Shown: in pieces, positions 42,951 to 51,815 of the stretch | How the letters are laid out: every line of letters starts with the position of its first letter | How positions within the stretch are numbered: the first letter of the stretch is position 1 | Source: Lysobacter firmicutimachus | Lineage (GTDB): Bacteria > Pseudomonadota > Gammaproteobacteria > Xanthomonadales > Xanthomonadaceae | Length of the DNA: 64,000 bases | Direction: 5' to 3' | Assembly: GCF_037027445.1 (NCBI RefSeq) | Contig: NZ_JBANDL010000002.1 | Location: forward strand, 806,001-870,000 | The notes under the pieces: model-generated | What the model was told of the DNA's origin: nothing | Seen by the model: only the letters and a program-made list of their open reading frames with translations | The model's database searches: none | Position numbers and translations under genes: made by a program

Positions 42951-45314
42951 TCAGGCGGCCAACTGCGAGACCTCGACCTTGATCGCGGCCAGCGCTTCGA
43001 CGATGCGCTCGCAGGCCTTGCCGTCGCCGTAGGGGTTGTGGGCGAAGCTCATCGCTTCGTAGGCCGAGCGGTCCTGCAGCAGGGCGCTGACGCCGTCGGC
43101 GATCAGCTGGCGGTCGGTGCCGACCAGCTTGACCGTGCCGGCGGCGACCGCTTCCGGGCGCTCGGTGGTGTCGCGCATCACCAGCACCGGCTTGCCCAGC
43201 GAGGGCGCTTCTTCCTGGATGCCGCCGGAGTCGGTGAGGATGATGTGGGCGGCGTTCATCAGGTACACGAACGGCAGGTAGTCCAGCGGCTCGATCAGGT
43301 GGATCTGCTTGATGTCGCGCAGCAGGCGGTTGACCGGCTCGCGCACCTGCGGGTTGAGGTGCACCGGATAGACGATGTCCACGTCCGGATGGCGCAGGGC
43401 GATATCGCGCAGCGCGTGGCAGATGCGCTCGAAGCCGCCGCCGAAGCTTTCGCGGCGATGGCCGGTGACCAGGATCATGCGCCGCTTCGGGTCGAGGAAG
43501 GCGAACTGCTGCGACAACTGCTCGCGCAGCGTATCGGTGCGCTCGATCCGGCTCACCACTTCCTTCAGCGCGTCGATCACGGTGTTGCCGGTGATCGAAA
43601 TACGGTCGGCGGCGATGCCTTCGGCGCGCAGGTTCTGCATCGACAGATCGGTCGGGGCGAAGTGCATCGCCGCCAGCGCGCCGGTGAGCTTGCGGTTGGC
43701 CTCTTCCGGCCACGGCGAGTACAGGTTGCCGGTGCGCAGGCCGGCCTCGACATGGGCCACCGGCACCTGCTGGTAGTAGGCCGCCAGGGTGGTCGCCATG
43801 GTGGTCGAGGTGTCGCCGTGGACCAGCACCACGTCCGGCTTCAGCTCGGCGAGCACCTTCTTCATGCCGGTCAGGATGGCGGTGGTGATGTCGGTCAGGT
43901 CCTGGCCCGGTTTCATGATCGCCAGGTCGTAGTCGGGCTGGATGTCGAACAGGCTCAGCACCTGATCGAGCATCTGCCGGTGCTGGCCGGTCACGCACAC
44001 GCGCGCCTCGAAGCGGGGGTCGGCGTTCAGCATCAGCGCCAGCGGCGCCATCTTGATCGCTTCCGGACGGGTGCCGAACACGCATAGGGTCTTGATCTTG
44101 CGCGGCGCGGCCACCGCGGCGGCGGCCGGCATCGACGACGGCAGCTTGGTCACCGCGGACGCGTCCTCGGCCAGACCGGTGCGCGCGAGGGCGGGCAAGC
44201 CGGCGCCGTCGGGCAGGCTCAGGCCCGGCGCGTGGGCGGCTTCCAGTTCCATCGCGTCGTTCTCCGGACGCCAGTTCGGCAAGCGCGGCTCGAATTTCCA
44301 GCCGTGGGTCAGGCCGACGGTGTAGGCGATCAGCAGAGCGGCGAAGATCGCCAGGTTCACGCCCAACGGCAGGTTGCGCAGGCTGTAGCCGATCGCTGCC
44401 AGCGTTGTCGCGGTCACCACCAGGATCGCCAACGCGATGCGCGGCGAGCAGCCGCTGTCGAGCAGCATGTAGTGCAAGTGCTGGCGATCGGGCTTGAACG
44501 GCGACAGACCCTTGCGCATGCGCCGGTACATCACCGCCAGTGTGTCCAGCACCGGCAAGGCCACGCACCACAGCGCGTCGGCCGCGTCCAGGCGCGCGCC
44601 GCCGCGCTGGCTCAGGTAGACCAGGCTCCAGGCGAGCAGGTAGCCGATCGCCATGCTGCCGGCGTCGCCCATGAAGATCTTGTGCCCGCGCCACAGGCCG
44701 AGATTGGCGAACAGGTAGGGCACGATCGCCGCGAACAGCACCGGCAACAGCGGCAGCGAGATCGCCGAAGGCGCGATGCCGTCGGCGAACAACATGATGG
44801 CGACGATCGAAGTCAGGGTCAGGCTGCCGGCGAGCCCATCGATGCCGTCGAGCATGTTGAAGGCGTTGATCAGGCCGACCACGCCGATCACGGTCAGCGG
44901 CAGGCCGAGCAGGCCGAGCGAGATCGGGCCGGTGCCGAACAGGTTGCCGAGGTCGTTCAAGTACAGGCCGCTGCCGGTCATCATCAGCACGCACGCGCCG
45001 GTCTGCACCAGCAGACGCGCGCGAACGCTGAGATCCTTGGAGTCGTCGATCGCGCCGACGATGACGATCAGCGCAGTGCTGCCGAGGAGCGACAGCGTGA
45101 AACGGTCGGCGAGACCGAGGAAGGCCGCGCCGCACAGCAGGCCGGCGAAAATCGCCAGCCCGCCGATCAGCGGGATGTCGCCTTGGTGCCGCTTGCGTTG
45201 CCCAGGGCGGTCGACCAGGCCGAAGTTCTTGGCCAGGGGGCGCATCGCGTATATGGCGATGCCTGTGATGCACAGCGCCAGCGCGCAGGCGATCGCGATC
45301 TTGGTGTCCAGCAT
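42951..45314 (-). CDS. Fused WecA (GlcNAc-1-P transferase) and WecB (UDP-GlcNAc 2-epimerase)
   Basis: This single 787-residue frame joins two enzymes. Residues 1 to about 345 form a polytopic WecA-like polyprenyl-phosphate sugar-1-phosphate transferase: [43 protein letters not shown] and [13 protein letters not shown] hydrophilic linker of about 60 residues, rich in Ala and Pro, follows. From about 405 a complete non-hydrolysing WecB epimerase reads [48 protein letters not shown] and [11 protein letters not shown]. Together they would prime the lipid carrier with GlcNAc and supply UDP-ManNAc for WecC. The fusion is unusual; separate genes are the norm. Confidence 0.9.
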   Translation of the reverse strand: MLDTKIAIACALALCITGIAIYAMRPLAKNFGLVDRPGQRKRHQGDIPLIGGLAIFAGLLCGAAFLGLADRFTLSLLGSTALIVIVGAIDDSKDLSVRARLLVQTGACVLMMTGSGLYLNDLGNLFGTGPISLGLLGLPLTVIGVVGLINAFNMLDGIDGLAGSLTLTSIVAIMLFADGIAPSAISLPLLPVLFAAIVPYLFANLGLWRGHKIFMGDAGSMAIGYLLAWSLVYLSQRGGARLDAADALWCVALPVLDTLAVMYRRMRKGLSPFKPDRQHLHYMLLDSGCSPRIALAILVVTATTLAAIGYSLRNLPLGVNLAIFAALLIAYTVGLTHGWKFEPRLPNWRPENDAMELEAAHAPGLSLPDGAGLPALARTGLAEDASAVTKLPSSMPAAAAVAAPRKIKTLCVFGTRPEAIKMAPLALMLNADPRFEARVCVTGQHRQMLDQVLSLFDIQPDYDLAIMKPGQDLTDITTAILTGMKKVLAELKPDVVLVHGDTSTTMATTLAAYYQQVPVAHVEAGLRTGNLYSPWPEEANRKLTGALAAMHFAPTDLSMQNLRAEGIAADRISITGNTVIDALKEVVSRIERTDTLREQLSQQFAFLDPKRRMILVTGHRRESFGGGFERICHALRDIALRHPDVDIVYPVHLNPQVREPVNRLLRDIKQIHLIEPLDYLPFVYLMNAAHIILTDSGGIQEEAPSLGKPVLVMRDTTERPEAVAAGTVKLVGTDRQLIADGVSALLQDRSAYEAMSFAHNPYGDGKACERIVEALAAIKVEVSQLAA

Positions 45315-46155
45315 GACGTGAGGTCCGGGGAATAAGTCTTCGTTAGACAAAGCCAACGATCGCCGCCCCCCGCGGTCGATCATCCATCCTGTGTACTGAG
45401 TTTTCTTGGAGTTGTGGTGGTGCCGCAGCCGGACGCAGCGGCGAAGCCGCGTCGGGCGAAGTGATGCCGGGTTGTCGCTGCAGTGGTTAGGGGTGAGTGA
45501 AGTGGCGCGTCCGTCCGCCGAGGGTTCGATGCGCTACGTGGTGCTTGTGGTGTTGCTTTGTGCCCGATCTTTATGACATCTCGTCGGTCTGCGTCCGCGT
45601 CGCGCTCCCCCTACGAGTGCGCGCGGACTGCTGTTTGGTGCGAATAGACTGCCATTCGTCGCGCGATCAATACTGTGAAACCGTAAGGCTTTTTGTTGAG
45701 CAGTCGCGGTGACGGGGTCGATTCGTGCGCGAATTTGATTTGTGTCAGCTGCGATTCATGCGAGAGATTACGGTTGCGGTCGTCTATCAAGTTGCGTCTG
45801 CGATCCATGGCGCGAAATAACGTCGGCGTTACGCCGCAATGTGCGATCCGACGACGACCTATCGCGTTTACGCATTGCATAAGTCGTCTTATGCGATTTC
45901 GCTATCCGCAAATGAATCCGCAAAAATGCCCTGTTTTCGTGGGGCTTTTCTTCACTCGGGCGCACGGAGGAGGGGCGTTGCCACGATTTTCGTTTTGCAT
46001 CCGTTCATGGTGGCCTGTCGATTTTGCGAGCAGCTTCGCGAAGCCGGGTGAGCGAGCGTGCACGATGCGCGAGCGGCGGTGGTGCGTCGCTTAGACGAAT
46101 CATGGATGGGCGATGCGTTCGAGCGCGGCTGCGGCGCGCTCGAACGCGGCGTCGA
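45315..46155. other. 841-base intergenic region
   Basis: No supported gene is seen. The 45550-46020 part is visibly less GC-rich than the neighbouring genes. ORFs here are short, mutually overlapping and unlike real proteins. The promoter for the minus-strand capsule operon starting with the WecA-WecB fusion probably lies in this gap. No ops/JUMPstart element was recognised. Confidence 0.4.
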
Positions 46156-48375
46156 TCATTTTTCGATCGGCGCGTACTCGTAGCCGTAGGCGTGATAAGC
46201 GCCGTGCCGGCGTTCGACCGCATTGAGGATCGAGCCCTTGAGTTCGATGCCGTTCTGCTCGAAGCGCTGCTTGGCCACTGCGATGTCCTTGACGGTGTTG
46301 AACCCGAAGCGCGCGACCAGCAGGTTGGTGCCGGTGTGGCGGCCGACGATGGCCGCGTCGGTGACCGCCAGGATCGGCGGCGTATCGACGATCACCAGAT
46401 CGTAGCGCTGCGACACGCTGCTCAGCAGCGCGGCGAAGTTCGGGTGCATCAGCAGCTCGGACGGGTTCGGCGGAACCTGGCCGCGTGCGATGAAGTGCAG
46501 ACCGTCGACCGACGAGGCGTGCACCGCCTTGTTGAAGTCGATGCGCCCGGTCAGCAGGTCGGACAGCCCTTCCTGTCCGTTCAGGCCCATCACCCGGTGC
46601 AGAGTGCCGCGGCGCAGGTCGGCGTCGATCAGCAGCACGCGCTGGCCGCCTTGCGCGATCACCGTGGCCAGGTTGGTCGAGACGAACGTCTTGCCGGCGT
46701 TCGGACTGGCGCCGCAGATCATCAGGACGTTGTTCTTGGCTTCCAGGCGCGCGAAGTGCAGGCCGGTGCGCAGCGCGCGGATCGCTTCGATCGCCAGATC
46801 GCCCGGCGCGTCCACCGCCAGCAGTCGCGCCCGGCCGGACTTCGACGGCGTACGCGACTTCTTGTCGACGCTTTCGTGGTCGCGTTGGTAGGAACTCAGC
46901 GGAACCGAGGCGTACACCGGCAGGCCGAGCTGCTCGATTTCCTTGGCGTCCTCGATGCCGCGGTTGAGCAATTGGCGCAACAAGATCCAGGCCACCGCCA
47001 GGGCGCCGCCGAGGAACGTGGCGATGGCGACGATCATCAGCCGCTTGGGCTTCACCGGCTGGCTGACGTCGACCACGGCGCGGTCGACGATGCGCGCGTT
47101 GCCGACCGTGCCGGCACGGGCGATATCGAGCTGCTGAGCCTGATTGAGCAGATTGGTGTAGGTCTGGGTGCCGACCTGGACGTCGCGGGTCAGGCGCAGC
47201 AGTTCCTGCTGGGTCTCCGGCAAGCCCTCGATGCGCTTGCTCATCTCGTTCTTGCGCCCTTCCAGTTCGCCCAGCTGCGCCATCAGCGCGCGATAGGCCG
47301 GGTGCGCCGGAGTGTAGCGGCGGCTGACTTCGGCCTGCTGCATCTTCAGCTGCGAGATGCTGGTGTCCAGCGAGACGATCTGGTCCAAGTAGGACTTGGT
47401 CTCCAGGCTGATGTCGACCGAATGCGATTGCGACTGGTAGGCGTTGAGCGCCTGTTCGGATTTCTCCAGCTCGCGGCGCACGTTCGGCAGTTGTTCCTTG
47501 ACGAACACCAGCCGGTTGGCGGCTTCGGCGGAATTGCGTTCGACGTTCTGGCGAGTGTATTGACGGGTGATCGCGTCCAGCGTCGCGGTGGCCTTGGCCG
47601 GATCGCCGAGCTCGTAGCTGAGCTGGATGATGCCGGAGTCCTTGGCTTTCTCGCCGGCGGTGAGGTTGCGCTGCAGGGCGTTGATGATCGCCAGCGTCTG
47701 CAGCTTGACCACCTCGAAGCGCATGCCCGGATTGGCCGTCAGCTCCTTGACCGTAAGCTTGACGCCGCGGCCGCTGGCCTCTTCGCCGACCTTGCCGTTG
47801 AGCAGCAGGCCGCCGTCTTCGTCGTAGAGGCGGTACGCGCCGGCATTGTCGGCGATCAGCTCCAGCTCGGTGCCGACCAGCGCTTCGGGCACCGACAGCT
47901 TGAACACGTCCAGACGCTCGCCGCCCCAGCCGTAGCCGTCGAGACCGAACCAGGGTTCGGCGACCGAGCCGGGCGCGGCCGGTTCGTAGCGGCGCGAGAT
48001 CACGCCGCCGATCAACGGAAACTGCTTGGGCTCGACCTGCACGTCCAAGCGCAGGTCGTCGACCGCCTTGCCGAGCACGGTGCGCGAGGTCAGCAGGGCG
48101 ATTTCGGTCACCGCCTGCGGCGCCGAATCGGTCAGCACCTGCGAGACCGCGTCCAGGCCCGGCAGGGTCGGCGTATTCGGCTCGACCTGGATCATCGCGT
48201 TGGCCTGGTAGACCGGCGGCGCGAGCAGGGCGTAAGCGGTGCCGAGGGCGAAGCCGGCCGCGGTCACGCCGACGATCAGCCACTTGTGGTCGATCAGCGT
48301 ACCGAGCAGCGCGGCCAGGTCGATTTCTTCGTTGCCGTCCCGTTGAGCGTCGAGGGCGGCGGAACTGGTCGGCAT
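46156..48375 (-). CDS. Wzc-like BY-kinase, capsule chain-length regulator
   Basis: This 739-residue protein has an N-terminal Wzz domain (IDLAALLGTLIDHKWLIVGV as first membrane span), a long periplasmic coiled-coil region, a second span (LMIVAIATFLGGALAVAW) and a cytoplasmic BY-kinase. The kinase shows Walker A GASPNAGKT (K562), Walker A' VLLIDADLRRG and a Walker B-like VIVDTPP. The C-terminal tyrosine cluster (HAYGYEYAP) is the autophosphorylation tail. It controls export and polymerisation with Wza. It lies 32 bases downstream of the matching phosphatase. Confidence 0.92.
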   Translation of the reverse strand: MPTSSAALDAQRDGNEEIDLAALLGTLIDHKWLIVGVTAAGFALGTAYALLAPPVYQANAMIQVEPNTPTLPGLDAVSQVLTDSAPQAVTEIALLTSRTVLGKAVDDLRLDVQVEPKQFPLIGGVISRRYEPAAPGSVAEPWFGLDGYGWGGERLDVFKLSVPEALVGTELELIADNAGAYRLYDEDGGLLLNGKVGEEASGRGVKLTVKELTANPGMRFEVVKLQTLAIINALQRNLTAGEKAKDSGIIQLSYELGDPAKATATLDAITRQYTRQNVERNSAEAANRLVFVKEQLPNVRRELEKSEQALNAYQSQSHSVDISLETKSYLDQIVSLDTSISQLKMQQAEVSRRYTPAHPAYRALMAQLGELEGRKNEMSKRIEGLPETQQELLRLTRDVQVGTQTYTNLLNQAQQLDIARAGTVGNARIVDRAVVDVSQPVKPKRLMIVAIATFLGGALAVAWILLRQLLNRGIEDAKEIEQLGLPVYASVPLSSYQRDHESVDKKSRTPSKSGRARLLAVDAPGDLAIEAIRALRTGLHFARLEAKNNVLMICGASPNAGKTFVSTNLATVIAQGGQRVLLIDADLRRGTLHRVMGLNGQEGLSDLLTGRIDFNKAVHASSVDGLHFIARGQVPPNPSELLMHPNFAALLSSVSQRYDLVIVDTPPILAVTDAAIVGRHTGTNLLVARFGFNTVKDIAVAKQRFEQNGIELKGSILNAVERRHGAYHAYGYEYAPIEK

Positions 48376-48407
48376 GGGGTGAGGGCCTTAAAAGTTGGAG
48401 TCCTACG

Positions 48408-48842
48408 TCATAAGTAGGGCACCCAGCTACTCACCCCTGAGTTGATCAGCTGGTAGGCCCGTTCGAACGCGCTGCGCGACTGGCGGTAGGGGTCCGGAAT
48501 GCCGGCGTCGTCCAACCACTTGCCCAGCAGAAACGTTTTCCCCCGCGCATGCGGCGCAAGCGCCAGCACGCCGTCGAGGTGTTTACGTTCCATCGTAAGG
48601 ATCAGGTCGGCGGCGTCGACGATCTCGCGATCGAGCTGCCGCGCCTTGTGCGGCGTGCCGTCCAGGCCATGCTCTTGGAGCAGCGCCTGGGCGGTGGCGT
48701 CGATCGGATAGCCGCGCAATGCCGCCAGCCCGGCCGATTCGACGACGATGTCCTTGCCTTGCATTCGATGCCGCAGCAGCACTTCGGCGGTGGGGCTCCG
48801 GCAGATGTTGCCGATGCAGACCATCAATACCCGTTTGAACAC
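48408..48842 (-). CDS. Wzb-like low-molecular-weight protein-tyrosine phosphatase
   Basis: This 144-residue enzyme starts at GTG 48842. The catalytic P-loop is CIGNICRS (CxxxxxR) near residue 9, with the general-acid Asp in GIPDPYRQS. It removes phosphate from the tyrosine cluster of the kinase encoded next in the operon, allowing cycles of capsule export. Length and both motifs fit the family exactly. Confidence 0.92.
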   Translation of the reverse strand: MFKRVLMVCIGNICRSPTAEVLLRHRMQGKDIVVESAGLAALRGYPIDATAQALLQEHGLDGTPHKARQLDREIVDAADLILTMERKHLDGVLALAPHARGKTFLLGKWLDDAGIPDPYRQSRSAFERAYQLINSGVSSWVPYL

Positions 48843-49671
48843 GCGCGTTACGTCTCACCGTTGAACTACGACGCGCGGACGCGCCGACAGCGTTTGCTTG
48901 ATGGCGCGAACGGACCCGAAAGGCCGTTCGACCGACAGTGAACCGAACAGCGACGCATGCCGACACGCGGGGGCCGCGATGCTGCGGTGCATCGAATTAC
49001 GACGGTGCGGAATGTACGAGCCGCCTCCGGCAGGGTCAACCGCCATCGCCGGCGCGACCGTCGAGACGTGACGCCTGTCACCAGCGAACCTTCGCCGAGC
49101 GCGCAATGGCGAACGCGACTTCGCGCGTGGCCGATCCCCGCGGCTGCGGCGTTTCGGGCCATCGCAGCGCGCCGCGGCCATGCAGGTGAACGAAAACCGA
49201 ACGGCCTTCGCCGCGACGCATCGCGGCGCGACGGCGTCATCGTCGCGTCATGCGCTGTCGGCGCCCGCAATCGCCGCTGAATGAAGGCTCGCGGCGAGGA
49301 TTCATAACTGTGATGCGATGCTCTTACCGAAGCCGCCGCATCCCGCCGCAGCCGCCGTCGCTGGCTATACTGCGCCCAGGGGCTAACTCGCGCGATCCGT
49401 TCGCACGCAACATCAGGAGTCATGTCCCGCCATCAAGATGCGTCCCCGACCGCCGTCCAACGCGCCGACCGATCGGGTTTCCGCCAAGGCTGCGCCAGTT
49501 CCGGCTCAGCGCTCCACTTTCGACGTCCGCTCTTCGCTGCCCAGGCGGCGCTTGGCGGGTTTTCGCGCTCGGCTCCGGTTGTCGCACCGCAAGGAAGGCG
49601 GTGCGGCCGGCGTCGCAGCGTGCGTTTGCGGCTCACCACGGCAAGACCACGACCTAGAGACAGATTCGTTC
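48843..49671. other. 829-base divergent intergenic region between wzb and wza
   Basis: No gene is supported; ORFs on both strands are Arg/Ala-rich noise. The region should carry divergent promoters for the phosphatase-kinase operon and for wza. No convincing -35/-10 pair or hairpin was found by eye. Confidence 0.4.
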
Positions 49672-50775
49672 ATGAGAAAGCTTTCAGTTGGCATGGCGCT
49701 GTTGGCCGCCATCGGACTCAACGGCTGCATGTGGGCGCCGGGCCAGCACATGAGCCCGAATCAGCTGCTGCGCGGCGATGCCCTGCAGGCCGACGAGGTC
49801 GAGTTGTTGCCGATCAACGCCCAGTTGGTCGCCAGCGAGCGCGCCGCGGTGGACACCGCGGCGGTGCCGGCGGAGCTGTTGGACTACCAGCCCGAGGCCT
49901 ACCGCATCGGCGCCGGCGACACCTTGTACATCACCATCTGGGATCACCCGGAGCTGACTTCGCCGGCCGGCAACCAACAGCAGCCGGCCGCCAACGGCCG
50001 CCTGGTGCGCCCCGACGGCACCTTGTTCTACCCCTATGTCGGCGTGATCCAGGCGCGCGGCAAGACCATCGAGGAACTGCGCTCGCTGATCACCCAGCGC
50101 ATCGCCGCGGTGGTCGAATCGCCGCAGGTCGACGTCACCGTGATCGACTACGGCAGCCAGCAGGTGACCCTGCAGGGCGCGTTCGTGAAGACCGAGCGCC
50201 AGCGCATCACCGCCACGCCGCTGACCCTGGCCCAGGCGATCGGCGCGGCGACCATCGACCCGATCCGCGCCGACCTGTCCGGGTTGGTGTTGACCCGCAA
50301 CGGCCACCAGTACCCGCTCGACCTGGACGCGCTCAACCGCAGTTCGGTCGCGCCTGACATCTACCTCAAGGCCGGCGACCACATCTATCTGCCGTACAAC
50401 GACCGCAAAGAAGTCTATGTGGTCGGCGAAGTGGTGCGCCCGGCGGCGATCGGCTTCAAGACCACCGACATGAGCCTGAGCCAGGTGCTCGGCCGTGCCG
50501 GCGGGCTCAACCCGCTGACCGCCAACGGCAATGCGGTGTACGTGATTCGCGGCGGCAATCAGGATCTGCGCGAGCAGCCGGCCAAGATCTATCACCTTGC
50601 GGCCAAGTCGCCGGCGACCTTCGCCCTGGCCAGCCAGTTCTCGGTCAAGCCCGGCGACGTGGTGTTCGTCGGCCCGGCCGGAGTCACGCGCTGGAACCGC
50701 TTCGTCAACCAGTTGCTGCCGTTCTCCAACATCCTGAACAACTCGGCCAATACCCAGGATCTGCTGGAGCGCTAA
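49672..50775 (+). CDS. Wza-like capsule/exopolysaccharide export lipoprotein
   Basis: This 367-residue protein starts at ATG 49672, beginning a lipoprotein signal with lipobox LNGC (Cys19). The Poly_export domain has YRIGAGDTLYITIWDHPEL, and two SLBB-type segments follow (QVTLQGAFVKTERQ, APDIYLKAGDHIYLPYN, EVYVVGEVVRPAAIGF). It forms the outer-membrane octameric pore for the glycan made by the genes on the other strand. The longer open frame upstream lacks a signal and is rejected. Confidence 0.92.
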   Translation: MRKLSVGMALLAAIGLNGCMWAPGQHMSPNQLLRGDALQADEVELLPINAQLVASERAAVDTAAVPAELLDYQPEAYRIGAGDTLYITIWDHPELTSPAGNQQQPAANGRLVRPDGTLFYPYVGVIQARGKTIEELRSLITQRIAAVVESPQVDVTVIDYGSQQVTLQGAFVKTERQRITATPLTLAQAIGAATIDPIRADLSGLVLTRNGHQYPLDLDALNRSSVAPDIYLKAGDHIYLPYNDRKEVYVVGEVVRPAAIGFKTTDMSLSQVLGRAGGLNPLTANGNAVYVIRGGNQDLREQPAKIYHLAAKSPATFALASQFSVKPGDVVFVGPAGVTRWNRFVNQLLPFSNILNNSANTQDLLER

Positions 50776-50802
50776 GTCGCCCCGCCTTCCGACTGGATCT
50801 TT

Positions 50803-50970
50803 TCCCCTTTGGAAGGGGCGGGGGGGATGGGTTCTTGCTTGTATGCATGATGACGAGCCCTTCTCCCGCTTGCGGGAGAGGGGGGGGAGGGCCCGGCAGC
50901 ATCGAAGCACTCGCTTCGCGCCTGCGGCGCGACCCTCGCCCCGGGCCTCTCCCGGCAGCGGGAGAAGAGG
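50803..50970. repeat. Hairpin-rich repeat block downstream of wza
   Basis: Three inverted repeats follow the wza stop: CCCCTT/AAGGGG (50804-50818), CTCCCGC/GCGGGAG (50863-50878) and CCTCTCCCG/CGGGAGAAGAGG (50946-50970). CTCTCCCGC-type palindromes are dispersed in many Xanthomonadaceae. They may act as terminators or mRNA stabilisers for wza. The rest of 50971-51255 holds no recognisable feature. Confidence 0.6.
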
Positions 50971-51255
50971 GCGTAGCGATACATGACGCTGAGGCCTGTT
51001 TCGGCTACCGCTGCTGCCGAAGCGTCGCTACCCGTGCCCCCATCCCGCCGCGTGACCGAGGTCGTAGCCCGCATGTGCCCGGGGCGCGGAACGCATGCGC
51101 AGGGGGCGCGCGACGTGCCCGCCCGCACGAACGCAATGTGCCGATGTGGTCGCTCGCGATGTGCGCATTCGATGACTCCCGGCTGAAAGCGGACAAGCCG
51201 CCGCCGCGCACGCGGCCTACAATGCGGCTTGCACTCCGTCGTCGTAATACCGTCC

Positions 51256-51759
51256 ATGATGCTGCGTAGCCATCGCCTGTCCTTGCGCCCCGTGCTCGCC
51301 TCCGATGCCGACGCCCTGCAGGCCGTATTCGGCGATCCGCAGGCGATGCGCTACAGCCGCATCGGCGCGCAGCCGGCGCCGTACGCAGCGAACTGGATCT
51401 CGCATCTGACCCACGAACGCGGGCTCGGCACCTGGGCGCTGGTCGAACGCGCCGGCGAACAGGTCATCGGCTATGCCAGCCTGACGGCGGTACGTCCCGG
51501 CGACGGCGGCCGCGAGGCCGAACTGATGCTGCGCCTGGCCCCGTCGTGGTGGCGGCGCGGCTATGGCCGCGAGGCCGCACAGGCCTTGCTCGATCATGGC
51601 TTCGGCAGCCTGGGCCTGCGCCGCATCGTCGCCTCGATCGACCCCGATCACGAGGCCGCCGACGCTTGGCTGCGCCAGCTCGGCCTGCAACCCGCCGGCG
51701 AACTGATGCTCGCCGGCGACCCGCGCCCGGAGCGGTTGTACGCGATCGAACGCGGCTAG
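51256..51759 (+). CDS. GNAT family N-acetyltransferase (RimJ/RimL-like)
   Basis: This 167-residue protein begins with two adjacent ATG codons at 51256. It follows the GNAT order: LRSHRLSLRPVLASDADAL, then the acetyl-CoA loop section WWRRGYGREAAQALLDHGF and LRRIVASIDPDHEAADAW. This matches the GNAT_3 group that acetylates protein N-termini or small amines. Substrate unknown. It is monocistronic. Confidence 0.85.
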   Translation: MMLRSHRLSLRPVLASDADALQAVFGDPQAMRYSRIGAQPAPYAANWISHLTHERGLGTWALVERAGEQVIGYASLTAVRPGDGGREAELMLRLAPSWWRRGYGREAAQALLDHGFGSLGLRRIVASIDPDHEAADAWLRQLGLQPAGELMLAGDPRPERLYAIERG

Positions 51760-51815
51760 GCCGCGCCCGTCCCGACCGGCAAAGGCCGGCGCGAAGCATC
51801 GCAGGCGCCGTCCGC

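Noticed and set aside
41460..44087. Long plus-strand open frame (875 codons) opposite wecC and the WecA-WecB fusion
   Set aside because: Antisense to genes with complete motif sets; composition is His/Asp/Gln/Arg-rich noise typical of high-GC shadows.
46024..48417. Plus-strand open frame of 797 codons opposite the BY-kinase
   Set aside because: The minus-strand frame has Walker motifs and the Tyr cluster; the opposite frame has no recognisable domain.
49438..49671. Extension of the wza frame upstream
   Set aside because: The translation is Arg/Pro-rich, and the lipoprotein signal begins exactly at ATG 49672.
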